Assembly: GCA_002295885.1 (NCBI GenBank)
Contig: DBGM01000008.1
Location: 10,520 to 62,679, forward strand
Direction of reading: 5' to 3'
Source: Phycisphaerales bacterium UBA854
Lineage (GTDB): Bacteria > Planctomycetota > Phycisphaerae > Phycisphaerales > SM1A02
DNA length: 52,160 bases
A program made the translations under genes and the position numbers. Position 1 is the stretch's first letter, and every line of letters starts with the position of its first letter. The notes beneath the pieces are model-generated. The model made no database searches. It was not told the DNA's origin and worked only from the letters and a program-made list of their open reading frames with translations. Positions 16,131-24,562 of this stretch are shown here, one piece after another.

Positions 16131-16950
16131 ACAGAGCGAGCACGTGAACGAGGCGTCGGGCCTTGGCCCGGAGCATTCGAGTGGTTCGCCGCTGTCGATC
16201 CACGATCTCACTGTCGCCTACGACCGGCGTCCCGTGCTGTGGGACGTCGATCTGGACGTTCCCGCGGGCAAACTCATCACCATCGTCGGTCCCAACGGCG
16301 CGGGGAAGAGCACGCTGCTCAAGGCGGCTCTGGGTCTGATTCCCTCGACGTCCGGCCGCATCAGGGTCTTCGGCAAGCCCATGAAGCAGCAGCGTTCCGA
16401 AGTCGCCTACGTGCCGCAGCGCGAGTCGGTGGACTGGCAGTTTCCGGTGAGTGCCCTCGACGTGGTCATGATGGGGCGCTACGGAGCGGTGGGTTGGTGC
16501 CGACCGGTCGGTCGTCGACATCGTGAACAGGCGTTGGCGGCTCTGGACCGGGTCGGTCTGGGCGACATGGCGGCCCGCCAGATCAGCCAGTTGTCGGGCG
16601 GGCAGCAGCAGCGGGTGTTCCTGGCCCGGGCTCTGGCGCAGGATGCCCAGCTCTACCTCATGGATGAACCGCTGGCCAGCGTCGACGCCGCGACCGAACA
16701 GGCCATCATCGAGGTCCTTCGCACCTTGCGCACCGAAGGTCGCACGGTGGTCGTGGTGCACCACGATCTCCAGACCGTCGAGGACTACTTCGATCACGTG
16801 ATTCTTCTCAACATGCGGGTGGTGGCGAGCGGTCCCGTCTCCGAGGTGTTCACCGCCGAGGCGCTGCGTCAGACCTACGGTGGCCAGCTGACCATCCTGT
16901 CGGAGGCCTCCGAACGACTGGCCCGCAGCAACGACGTCGGCCGCTCGTGA
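16087..16950 (+). CDS. Metal ABC transporter ATP-binding protein
   Basis: 287 residues from the GTG at 16087; TTG at 16111 (GGGGAG upstream) or GTG at 16144 are also possible, since the ATPase domain begins only at about residue 36 (LSIHDLTVAYDRRP). It powers metal import. The Walker A is GPNGAGKST, the Q-loop VPQRESVDW, the signature LSGGQQQRV, the Walker B LYLMDEPLASVD and the H-loop VVHHD, all intact. The sequence after Q-loop (ESVDWQFPVSALDVVMMGRYG) is typical of the Mn/Zn family. It overlaps the binding-protein gene by 44 bp with this start and its stop shares a base with the permease start. Confidence 0.9.
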   Translation: MGTGELRVLTQKDPEQSEHVNEASGLGPEHSSGSPLSIHDLTVAYDRRPVLWDVDLDVPAGKLITIVGPNGAGKSTLLKAALGLIPSTSGRIRVFGKPMKQQRSEVAYVPQRESVDWQFPVSALDVVMMGRYGAVGWCRPVGRRHREQALAALDRVGLGDMAARQISQLSGGQQQRVFLARALAQDAQLYLMDEPLASVDAATEQAIIEVLRTLRTEGRTVVVVHHDLQTVEDYFDHVILLNMRVVASGPVSEVFTAEALRQTYGGQLTILSEASERLARSNDVGRS

Positions 16951-18290
16951 TGCTCGCGGAAGTCCAGACCGACTGGTGGGATTCCTTCGTGCGGGCTCTG
17001 CTGCTCCGTGATGCGAACACGTTGTGGGTGGTGGCCGGGGTGCTTGGACTGGGAATCGCCTCGGGAGCCGTGGGTTCCTTCCTGGTGCTTCGCCGTCGCG
17101 CGCTGACCGCGGATGCGGTCAGTCATGCCACATTGCCGGGGATCGCGGTCGCATTCATGGTCATGCTCGGAGCGGGTTTCAGCGGGAAGTCGCTGCCCGG
17201 CCTGCTGCTCGGAGCGTTTCTCGCCGGACTGCTGTCCATGGTCGTCCTCGTGCTGATTCGACGGACCACCCATCTGAAGGACGACGCGGCCATCGGAATC
17301 ACCCTGAGCGTCTTCTTCGGAGTGGGGATCTGTCTGCTCAGCTTCGTCCAGCAGCTTCCCACCGGCAACGCCGCCGGACTGGAGACGTTCATCTTCGGCA
17401 AGGCGGCGACGATGCTCGCCGCCGATGCGCGGATGATCGGCATCGCGTCGCTGGTCGTCGTGGTGATGGTCGTTCTGTTCTTCAAGGAACTCGGTGCGAT
17501 CTGCTTCGATGAAGGTTGGGCCGCGGCACGCGGATGGCCGGTGCTGGCGCTCGATTTCCTGCTCACCGGGCTCGTCGTTCTCGTGACGGTGCTGGCCATC
17601 CAGTCGGTCGGGCTCGTGCTCGCCATTGCGTTGCTGATCATTCCGGCCTCCACGGCCCTGCTGTGGTCGCACCGGCTTCCGGTCGTCGTGCTGCTCTCGG
17701 CGCTGCTGGGCGGCTTCGGAGCCTGGTTCGGCGCGATGCTCAGCGCCAGCATTCCGCGCATGCCCACCGGGCCGGTCATCGTGCTCGCCTGCGCGGTCCT
17801 GTTCATCGCCAGCCTCGTGTTCGGTCGTCGCGGCATCGTCCAGCGGTGGCTCTCCCGGCGCTCGCTGGCGAGGCGAGTCGATCGGCAGCACCTGCTGCGG
17901 GCCTGCTGGGAGATCATGGAGCAGGACGACGTGGCGTCCGTCCCTCTCGATCGACTGATCGAGTGGCGATCCTGGTCGCGCCGCCGGGTCGGAGTGTGCC
18001 TTCGTCGCTGCACCGGTCGCGGCCTGCTCGAACTGCGGGAGGGTGGGGCGGTGCGACTCACCGAGGCCGGTCGGCTCCGCGCCGGGCGGATCGTCCGCAA
18101 TCATCGGTTGTGGGAGGCATACCTCATCCGTCACGCCGACATCGCGCCGTCGCACGTCGACCGGGATGCGGACGCCATCGAGCATGTACTCGATGCCGAC
18201 CTCATCAGCAGTCTCGAGGCGGTGCTCGGAGCGACGGCCGGTTCGGTGCCGCCGAGTCCCCACGTGATGGGCGGGGAGGGGCGGCCGTGA
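16950..18290 (+). CDS. Metal ABC permease (ABC-3) fused to an MntR/DtxR-like region, copy 1
   Basis: 446 residues from the ATG at 16950 (TGATG junction with the ATPase). Residues 1 to about 290 are an ABC-3 permease with eight or so membrane segments; RRRALTADAVSHATLPGIAVAF is the conserved cytoplasmic loop for the ATPase. Residues about 308-446 are cytoplasmic and resemble MntR/DtxR: a winged-helix-like segment (WSRRRVGVCLRRCTGRGLLEL), then TEAGRLRAGRIVRNHRLWEAYL and DADAIEHVLD. His in HRLW and the Glu-His of IEH correspond to known MntR metal ligands; the third is Asp instead of Glu. The DtxR-like C-terminal PHG-x-PIP is degenerate (SPHVMGG). Confidence 0.88.
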   Translation: MLAEVQTDWWDSFVRALLLRDANTLWVVAGVLGLGIASGAVGSFLVLRRRALTADAVSHATLPGIAVAFMVMLGAGFSGKSLPGLLLGAFLAGLLSMVVLVLIRRTTHLKDDAAIGITLSVFFGVGICLLSFVQQLPTGNAAGLETFIFGKAATMLAADARMIGIASLVVVVMVVLFFKELGAICFDEGWAAARGWPVLALDFLLTGLVVLVTVLAIQSVGLVLAIALLIIPASTALLWSHRLPVVVLLSALLGGFGAWFGAMLSASIPRMPTGPVIVLACAVLFIASLVFGRRGIVQRWLSRRSLARRVDRQHLLRACWEIMEQDDVASVPLDRLIEWRSWSRRRVGVCLRRCTGRGLLELREGGAVRLTEAGRLRAGRIVRNHRLWEAYLIRHADIAPSHVDRDADAIEHVLDADLISSLEAVLGATAGSVPPSPHVMGGEGRP

Positions 18291-19594
18291 ACTGGCAGCT
18301 CTACGACACCTGGCTGGTGATCACGGGCGCCCTGTGCGCCATGGCGTGTGCATTGCCCGGTGCGCAACTGGTCCTGCGTCGCCGCAGCATGATGGGGGAG
18401 GCCATCACCCATGCGGTGCTGCCCGGAGTGGTGATTGCATTCTTGATCACCTCCATCCGCGATCCGCTGGTGATGCTTCTGGGGGCCGTCGTGATCGGCG
18501 TCCTGACCACCGTGCTAGTCGATTTCGTGCAGCGATCTGGCCGTACGGAGATCGGCGCATCGATGGGCATCGTCTTCACGACGCTCTTCGCCCTTGGTCT
18601 GGTCCTGATCCGCGCCTTTGCCGACGACGTGGTGATCGATCCCCACGTGGTGATCTACGGCTCGATCGAACTGTCCTATCTCGACCAGACGAGCCTCTTC
18701 GGCTGGTCGGTTCCGCGGGGTGCGGTCGTCAACGGCGGTGCGCTCCTGATCAACGGACTGGTGTTCCTGGTGTTCCACAAGGAACTGAAGCTGACCGCGT
18801 TCGACGAATCGCTCGCTGCGGCGATGGGATTTCGGCCCCGACTGGTCCAGGGGATCCTGATGGCGATGACCGCGGCGACGGCGGTGGCTGCGTTCGAGAC
18901 GGTCGGCAGCCTGCTGGTCGTGGCGATGTTCATCGTACCCGGGGCCACGGCCTGGATGATGACGGACCGCTACGGGCCCATGCTCGTGTGGACGCTGGTC
19001 CTGGCGGCCGCAACTGCATTGCTGGGGCACGTCGCGGCACTGGTGGTGCCCGGATGGTTCGGCTTCGAAGGAATGTCCACGGCCGGATCCATGGCGGTCA
19101 TGTCGGGGGTGCTCTTCGCTGCCGCCTGGGCGTTCTCGCCCCGGCACGGGCTCATCGCCCGGGCCGTGGGACGGCGGCAGCTGTCGCTGCGGATCGCAAA
19201 GGAGGACGTGCTCGGGCTGCTGTACCGCCACGAGGAAGGAGCACGCAGCGGCGACAGGCCGTTGACGGCGGGCGATCTCCGCGAGGCGTTGTCCGTGTCG
19301 CGAAGCATCGCCGTGGCCGCCCTGCGTGGGGTGCGTTCGGCCGGGCAGGTGACGATCGAATCCAACCGGTTGCAGCTCACCGAACAGGGGCGGGTGGCCG
19401 CCCGCTCGCTGGTGCGGACCCACCGGCTCTGGGAACGCTTCCTGTGGGAGCGTCTGGGGCTTCGTCCCGATCACATCCACGGTACGGCGGATCGACTGGA
19501 GCACTTCACGTCGCCGGCGATGATCGAGGAGCTCTCCGCGCACGACGAGGGCGAGGATCCGCACGGTCGACCGATTCCGCCCGCGGAGGACTGA
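18287..19594 (+). CDS. Metal ABC permease (ABC-3) fused to an MntR/DtxR-like region, copy 2
   Basis: 435 residues from a GTG at 18287, overlapping the previous stop (GTGA) with a GGGGAGGGG Shine-Dalgarno region. Residues 1 to about 290 form the second permease (RRRSMMGEAITHAVLPGVVIAF). Residues about 300-435 are MntR/DtxR-like and better conserved than in copy 1: winged helix LTAGDLREALSVSRSIAVAALRGV, then TEQGRVAARSLVRTHRLWERFLWE, TADRLEHFTSP and the DtxR-type ending DPHGRPIPP. His (HRLW), Asp, Glu and His (ADRLEH) fill the sensor-ligand positions. The two permeases probably form a heterodimer with two sensor regions in the cytoplasm. Confidence 0.9.
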   Translation: MNWQLYDTWLVITGALCAMACALPGAQLVLRRRSMMGEAITHAVLPGVVIAFLITSIRDPLVMLLGAVVIGVLTTVLVDFVQRSGRTEIGASMGIVFTTLFALGLVLIRAFADDVVIDPHVVIYGSIELSYLDQTSLFGWSVPRGAVVNGGALLINGLVFLVFHKELKLTAFDESLAAAMGFRPRLVQGILMAMTAATAVAAFETVGSLLVVAMFIVPGATAWMMTDRYGPMLVWTLVLAAATALLGHVAALVVPGWFGFEGMSTAGSMAVMSGVLFAAAWAFSPRHGLIARAVGRRQLSLRIAKEDVLGLLYRHEEGARSGDRPLTAGDLREALSVSRSIAVAALRGVRSAGQVTIESNRLQLTEQGRVAARSLVRTHRLWERFLWERLGLRPDHIHGTADRLEHFTSPAMIEELSAHDEGEDPHGRPIPPAED

Positions 19595-19596
19595 GC

Positions 19597-20007
19597 ATGG
19601 CTGCGACGTTGCAAATCCAGACGGACGGCAAGGGCCTCTACGAGATCACCGATCGGGTGCACGAGGTGATCGCATCCATGGAGGTGGACGACGGAGTATG
19701 CGTGGTGTTCGTGCAGCACACCTCGGCGTCGCTGACGATCCAGGAGAACGCGGATCCGTCGGCCCGACGGGATCTGGAGGGCTGGATGGAACGAAGTGTG
19801 CCGGAGGGGCAGCCCGAGTTCACGCACACCATGGAGGGGGCGGACGACATGCCTTCGCACATCCGATCCATGCTGACCGACGTGTCGCTTTCCATTCCGA
19901 TCGTTGATGGTCGGCTGACCCTCGGGACGTGGCAGGGGATCTACCTGTTCGAGCACCGGGCCGAATCCCACCGGCGTCGGGTCGTGGTGCAGGCCCTCGG
20001 AGCCTGA
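19597..20007 (+). CDS. YjbQ family protein (UPF0047)
   Basis: 136 residues, full length for the family. HTSASLTIQENADPSARRDLE (about residues 47-67) and GTWQGIYLFEHR near the C-terminus are the family hallmarks, with conserved His and Asp. YjbQ proteins have been linked to a secondary thiamine-phosphate synthase activity, but their main role is unsettled. The ATG lies 2 bp after the permease stop, so it is co-transcribed with the metal transporter; whether it is functionally connected is unknown. It ends 3 bp from the convergent redoxin gene. Confidence 0.9.
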   Translation: MAATLQIQTDGKGLYEITDRVHEVIASMEVDDGVCVVFVQHTSASLTIQENADPSARRDLEGWMERSVPEGQPEFTHTMEGADDMPSHIRSMLTDVSLSIPIVDGRLTLGTWQGIYLFEHRAESHRRRVVVQALGA

Positions 20008-20010
20008 GGC

Positions 20011-20568
20011 TCAGTCGCTCTTCCACTTGATGTTGCAGCCGAGGCTGGGGACCTGGTCGGCGGGGATCGCTCCCCCGGAGATCAGCGCGTCCATCGCGGC
20101 CCGAAGGTCGGCGCCGGTCACCAACGCATCGGTGCCGGGCCGGCTGTCGTCGAGCTGGCCACGGTAGACCAGCAACCCTTCCGCGTCGTAGAGGAAGAAG
20201 TCCGGCGTGCACGCCGCGTCGAAGGCCCGGGCCACCGCCTGTGTCTCGTCGTACAGGTAAGGGAATGCGTAGCCGCGGTGCTCGGCCTCCTCGGCCATCT
20301 TGTCCGGGGCATCGTCGGGATAGTTGGCGACGTCGTTGGAGGAGATCGCCACGATTCCGAGGCCGGAGTCGGCGTAGTCGCGACCGAGGGTGGCAAGGTG
20401 GTCGGCCACGTGGATGACGAAGGGGCAGTGGTTGCAGAGGAACATGACCAGCAGGCCGTGTTCGCCGATGGCATCATCACGGGTCACCGTCCCCCCGCGG
20501 GGGTCGGGAAGGGTGAAATCGGGGCAGGTGGTTCCCAGCGGGGACATCGTCGACGGGGTGCGGGCCAT
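20011..20568 (-). CDS. Thioredoxin-fold redoxin (AhpC/TSA-like)
   Basis: 185 residues from the ATG at 20568, fixed by GGAGG 7-8 nt upstream. It has a thioredoxin fold without signal peptide. Cys45 and Cys48 in LCNHCPF form a CXXC site, PDFTLPDPRGG is the redoxin strand, and DAACTPDFFLYD supplies the cis-Pro loop. The C-terminal PSLGCNIKW (Cys178) is typical of a broad family of thioredoxin-like proteins. It probably handles peroxides or disulfides in the cytoplasm; the partner is unknown. Divergent from sucC. Confidence 0.85.
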   Translation of the reverse strand: MARTPSTMSPLGTTCPDFTLPDPRGGTVTRDDAIGEHGLLVMFLCNHCPFVIHVADHLATLGRDYADSGLGIVAISSNDVANYPDDAPDKMAEEAEHRGYAFPYLYDETQAVARAFDAACTPDFFLYDAEGLLVYRGQLDDSRPGTDALVTGADLRAAMDALISGGAIPADQVPSLGCNIKWKSD

Positions 20569-20669
20569 GATCGGACCTCCAAGTGCTGGTCGCATTCTAG
20601 AACTTGCTCCGGGGGGGTGGTAGGATGCCCGGCCTCATCCGACCCTCACTCATCCGGAGCACCTTCCCC

Positions 20670-21860
20670 ATGAAGATTCACGAATACCAGGCCCGCGAAC
20701 TGCTTGCCGAGGCGGGGATTCCGGTTCCCTCCGGCTGCATGTGCACCACCGTGGAGACCGCCGTCGAGGCCGCCGAGTCGATTCTGGCCTCCGGGGGAAC
20801 GATGATCGTGGTCAAGGCCCAGGTGCACGCCGGGGGTCGAGGCAAGGCCGGATTCGTGAAGGTGGTCGAGTCGGTGGATGCGGTTCGCGAGGCGGCGGAG
20901 TTCATGCTGTCCAACCGGATGGTGTCCAATCAGACGGGCCCCGAGGGTCTGGAGGTCAAGCGTCTGCTCGTGGCCGAAGCGGTGGACATCGAACGGGAAC
21001 TCTACCTCGCCATCACCACGGACCGTGGAAACGAGACCAATACGATCATCGCCTCCGCCGAAGGTGGGGTGGAGATCGAGGCGGTCGCGGAATCGAACCC
21101 CGATGCCATCCTCAAACTGCCGACGGATCCGCTGGACGGACTCGATCGAAACCAGGCGGCGGAACTGGCCGGGCGACTGGGCTTCGAAGGCGACCAGGCG
21201 ACGCAGGCCGTGGACATCATGATCCGCCTGTCCGAACTCTTCGTCGAAAAGGACGCGTCGCTGGCGGAGATCAATCCGCTCATCGTCACCCCCGAGGGGC
21301 AGGTCATGGCCATCGACGCTAAGTTCGATTTCGATGACAACGCGCTCTTCCGGCAGCAGGCGATCTCCGATCTGTTCGATCCCACCGAGGAGAATGCCGA
21401 CGAGCTGCACGCCAAGGGGTTCGGTCTGAGCTTCGTGGCCCTCGACGGCAACATCGGCTGCCTCGTCAACGGGGCCGGACTGGCCATGAGCACCATGGAC
21501 ATCATCAAGCTCGAAGGCGGCGAGCCGGCCAACTTCCTCGACGTCGGCGGAGACGCCTCGCTCGAGGCGATCACCGAGGCCTTCCGCATCATCCTCTCCG
21601 AGGACAAGGTGACCGGCGTGCTGGTCAACATCTTCGGAGGCATCATGCAGTGCGACCGCATTGCCCAGGCGATCGTGGCCGCGGCCAAGGAGATCGGTTT
21701 CACCGTTCCGCTCGTGGTCCGTCTGGAAGGCACCAACGTGGAAGCGGCCCGGGCGATCCTCGAGCAGGCCACGACCGAACTGCCGACCATGGAGACCGCC
21801 AACGATCTGGCCGACGCGGCCCGCAAGGTCACGGCCGCGGCGGGTGTCACGGTCGGCTGA
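20670..21860 (+). CDS. sucC: Succinate-CoA ligase (ADP-forming) subunit beta
   Basis: 396 residues, the normal SucC length. It catalyses succinyl-CoA + ADP + Pi to succinate + ATP + CoA in the TCA cycle with SucD. The start MKIHEYQARELLAEAGIPVP is the standard SucC N-terminus; ATP-grasp features include VVKAQVHAGGRGKAGFVK (about residues 45-62), and the C-terminal part has GNIGCLVNGAGLAMSTMDI and NIFGGIMQCDRIA. A TAGGAT -10-like element (20621-20626) lies 43 bp upstream. sucD is not adjacent: HAD and DUF418 genes follow instead, so the alpha subunit is elsewhere. Confidence 0.96.
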   Translation: MKIHEYQARELLAEAGIPVPSGCMCTTVETAVEAAESILASGGTMIVVKAQVHAGGRGKAGFVKVVESVDAVREAAEFMLSNRMVSNQTGPEGLEVKRLLVAEAVDIERELYLAITTDRGNETNTIIASAEGGVEIEAVAESNPDAILKLPTDPLDGLDRNQAAELAGRLGFEGDQATQAVDIMIRLSELFVEKDASLAEINPLIVTPEGQVMAIDAKFDFDDNALFRQQAISDLFDPTEENADELHAKGFGLSFVALDGNIGCLVNGAGLAMSTMDIIKLEGGEPANFLDVGGDASLEAITEAFRIILSEDKVTGVLVNIFGGIMQCDRIAQAIVAAAKEIGFTVPLVVRLEGTNVEAARAILEQATTELPTMETANDLADAARKVTAAAGVTVG

Positions 21861-21863
21861 TCG

Positions 21864-22547
21864 GTGCTGGTCCTGCTGGATATCGACGGAACGCTGCTCG
21901 CCAGTGAAGGAACCGGTGCCCGGGGCATCGTGCAGGCGGGAGTCGAACTCTTCGGCGATTCCTTCTCCCTCCGGGACATCCCCCTGGGGGGACGGCTGGA
22001 TCCCCTGATCTTCGGCGAGGCCATGGAGGCCATCGGTCGCACGGACCATCGGGAGCATCACGACGCATTCCGGAAGCGGTACCTCGAAGTCTTCGCCGAA
22101 CTGATCGCGGCTGGCCACGACATGCGGATCCTGCCCGGCGTCTCCGAACTCCTCGAGCGGATGCACGCCCGCCCGGACATCACCATGGCCCTGGTGACCG
22201 GAAACTACCGGGAATCCGCTCATATGAAACTCGCCGCGGCGGGCATCGACCCCGATCTGTTCGTCGGAGGCGCATTCGGCGACGAGGGGAACGTCCGGGA
22301 TGATCTCCCGCCGCTGGCCATCGAGCGGTTCCGTGCCGCCATGGGACGTGCCCCGCGCGACGTCGTGTTGCTCGGGGACACCGAGCACGACGTCACCAGC
22401 GGTCGGGCCGCCGGTTGTCGGGTCCTGGCCGTCTGCACGGGCAGCCATGCCCCGGAGCGGCTGCACGCCTCGGAGCCGGAACTGGTGCTGGACGATCTTT
22501 CGGATGTCGACCGCGTGCTGGCGTGGATTCTGGGGGACGACTCATGA
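21864..22547 (+). CDS. HAD-superfamily hydrolase (phosphatase)
   Basis: 227 residues from a GTG 3 bp after sucC. LLDIDGTLL (residues about 4-12) contains the catalytic Asp pair, a helical cap follows, ALVTGNY holds the motif II Thr, and VLLGDTEHDVTSG is the motif IV acidic pair. It resembles phosphoglycolate phosphatase or beta-phosphoglucomutase-like enzymes, but the substrate cannot be read from sequence. Coupling to sucC may reflect operon structure only. The ATG of the DUF418 gene overlaps its stop by 4 nt. Confidence 0.88.
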   Translation: MLVLLDIDGTLLASEGTGARGIVQAGVELFGDSFSLRDIPLGGRLDPLIFGEAMEAIGRTDHREHHDAFRKRYLEVFAELIAAGHDMRILPGVSELLERMHARPDITMALVTGNYRESAHMKLAAAGIDPDLFVGGAFGDEGNVRDDLPPLAIERFRAAMGRAPRDVVLLGDTEHDVTSGRAAGCRVLAVCTGSHAPERLHASEPELVLDDLSDVDRVLAWILGDDS

Positions 22548-23776
22548 ATCCGCAGCCGGGACCGCTGGGGGCCGACCGCCGCATCGCCTCGCTCGATGTC
22601 CTGCGCGGCCTGGCGATGCTGGGCATCCTCGTACTCAACATCCAGGCCTTCGCGATGCCGTTCTCGGCCTACGGCAATCCACTCGGGTACGGGACGGTCG
22701 AAGGCGCCGACTACTGGGTGTTCACGCTTTCGATGGTGCTCGCGGACATGAAGTTCATGGCCATCTTCTCCATGCTCTTCGGAGCCGGCATGGTGCTCTT
22801 CGTCGAGCGTCTGCTGGAGACGGGACGGCCGGCGTACGCCGTGCACTACCGGCGGATGGCCTGGCTGATCGTGATCGGGCTGCTGCATGCCTACCTGTTG
22901 TGGTACGGCGACATCCTCGTGGGCTACGCCCTGTGCGGCATGATCGTGGTCTGGTGCCGCCGGCTGCCGCCGTGGCTGCTGCTCACCTCCGGCCTTGCCA
23001 TGCTGCTGCTGGGATCGATGCTGTATCTCGGTCTGGGCGGTTCGATGGTCAAGTTCGCCCCGGAGGAAATGGCCCGCATGGCGTTTGACTCGCCCTCGTT
23101 CCAGAAGGAGATCCAGGCCGAACTGAACGCCTACACCGGCGGCTGGTTCGGCCAGATGGGCCACCGTGCATTCTCCTCGCTCGTCATGCAGACGTTCGCC
23201 TTCGCCTTCTTCGTGTTGTGGCGGGCCGGCGGCCTAATGCTCGTGGGGATGGCGCTCTACAAGTGGGGGGTCTTCTCGGCCCGCCGATCGACCCGGTTCT
23301 ACGTCGGACTGCTCGCCCTGGGCGTACTCGTCGGACTGCCTCTCGCTGGGCTGGGACTGCAGGTGGGCTGGAGCATCGGCTGGCATCCGGTGAAGACCAA
23401 ATTCCTGATCAACCAGTTCAACTACTGGGGCAGCATCCCGGCCGCCCTCGGTTGGGTCGCGGTGGTGATGCTGCTGGTCCGGAGCGGAGGGCTGAGATGG
23501 TTCCAGCACTGCCTGGCCAGCGTCGGCCGCATGGCTCTGTCCAATTACCTCCTCCAGTCGATCATCTGCACGCTGATCTTCTACGGACACGGGTTCGGCC
23601 AGTTCGGATCCTGGAGCCGGTCCGAGCAGATGCTGCTCGTGCTGCTGCTCTCGGTCGCCCAGCTGATCTGGTCACCTCTGTGGTTGTCCACATTCCGCTA
23701 CGGTCCGTTCGAGTGGTTGTGGAGAAGCCTGACCTATTGGCGTCTCCAGCCGATGCGGCGTGGTGTCGACTGCTAG
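22544..23776 (+). CDS. DUF418 family membrane protein
   Basis: 410 residues, overlapping the HAD stop (ATGA). It begins RRIASLDVLRGLAMLGILVLNIQAFAMP, the family start motif, and has about ten hydrophobic segments with GRMALSNYLLQSIICTLIFYGHGFG near the C-terminus, the DUF418 core. The family is an inner-membrane protein of uncertain role. It is the last gene of the sucC unit. No soluble domain is fused. Confidence 0.88.
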   Translation: MNPQPGPLGADRRIASLDVLRGLAMLGILVLNIQAFAMPFSAYGNPLGYGTVEGADYWVFTLSMVLADMKFMAIFSMLFGAGMVLFVERLLETGRPAYAVHYRRMAWLIVIGLLHAYLLWYGDILVGYALCGMIVVWCRRLPPWLLLTSGLAMLLLGSMLYLGLGGSMVKFAPEEMARMAFDSPSFQKEIQAELNAYTGGWFGQMGHRAFSSLVMQTFAFAFFVLWRAGGLMLVGMALYKWGVFSARRSTRFYVGLLALGVLVGLPLAGLGLQVGWSIGWHPVKTKFLINQFNYWGSIPAALGWVAVVMLLVRSGGLRWFQHCLASVGRMALSNYLLQSIICTLIFYGHGFGQFGSWSRSEQMLLVLLLSVAQLIWSPLWLSTFRYGPFEWLWRSLTYWRLQPMRRGVDC

Positions 23777-23779
23777 AGT
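23771..23779 (+). promoter_or_regulatory. Extended -10 promoter of the 23818 gene
   Basis: TGC-TAGAGT (hexamer 23774-23779) overlaps the DUF418 stop. The start would be near 23786, leaving about a 32-nt leader with GGGAGCAGGAC before the ATG at 23818. Confidence 0.4.
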
Positions 23780-23817
23780 ATGGTTCGAAGTGAAGCCCGA
23801 CGGATTGGGAGCAGGAC

Positions 23818-24561
23818 ATGTCCATGAATCTCGGTGCCCTCTGCACCGATTTCTACGTCAACCAGAAGATCGCCGTCACCATGGACCTTCCCACGGCCCG
23901 TGAGACGGTGCTCGACATGTGCGACCGCGTCCGCAAGCACCATCCCGCGATGGAGCGGTTCCGCCGCTACAACGGCGAGCTTGCTCTGGAATCCAAGGAA
24001 GTGGACGGGCAGTACAACTGGATGGCGTTGCGCCAGACCTCCGTCCGCAGCGGATGGGTCAATCCACATTCGCTCGAACAGGCCTACGAACTGCATCGGC
24101 TGATTCTGGAGATCGCCCCGTTCTTCCTGTCGCTCAACGCCATCGACGTCGAGGCCATCGAGCTCGTGTTCGGATTCGATCTCCAGACGCGTTCGAACCG
24201 CAACGAGGTCGTGTTCGACGCCCTGCTCGGCAACTCCCCGCTGGCGGCTCTGATCGAGACGGATCGGGAGACCCTGCTGGACGTGCAGCCGTTCTTGGGC
24301 ATCGCACTTGACAACGATCCCGACCTGCAGGCCAGCCTCGAGGTCAAGACCCGGACCACGCCGCAGTCGCTGACGGATCGCCGCTTCGACGAGGAGCCGC
24401 TGAGCGTCTACCTGACGGTTCGTCGCCAGGGGCCGTTCAACTCCATCGAGGACTTTCCCAGCGTGTTCGGAACGCTGGCCGGCCACATCGAGCGACTGGC
24501 CGAGCAGCGGGTCATTCCCGGCGTGGTGGTGCCGCTGCACGAGCGGCTGATCACGGGCTGA
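23818..24561 (+). CDS. Conserved-looking hypothetical protein
   Basis: I do not recognise this family. 247 residues, soluble, acidic to neutral, no signal peptide or membrane segment. It begins MSMNLGALCTDFYVNQKIAVTMDLPTARE and is a mixed alpha/beta sequence with regular charge patterns and codon use like its neighbours. An upstream GGGAGCAGGAC gives a ribosome binding site. No cysteine pair, nucleotide motif or catalytic triad can be seen. It ends 1 bp from the convergent Gfo/Idh/MocA-like gene. The coding call rests on frame length, codon bias and its own promoter, not on homology. Confidence 0.7.
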   Translation: MSMNLGALCTDFYVNQKIAVTMDLPTARETVLDMCDRVRKHHPAMERFRRYNGELALESKEVDGQYNWMALRQTSVRSGWVNPHSLEQAYELHRLILEIAPFFLSLNAIDVEAIELVFGFDLQTRSNRNEVVFDALLGNSPLAALIETDRETLLDVQPFLGIALDNDPDLQASLEVKTRTTPQSLTDRRFDEEPLSVYLTVRRQGPFNSIEDFPSVFGTLAGHIERLAEQRVIPGVVVPLHERLITG

Positions 24562-24562
24562 A

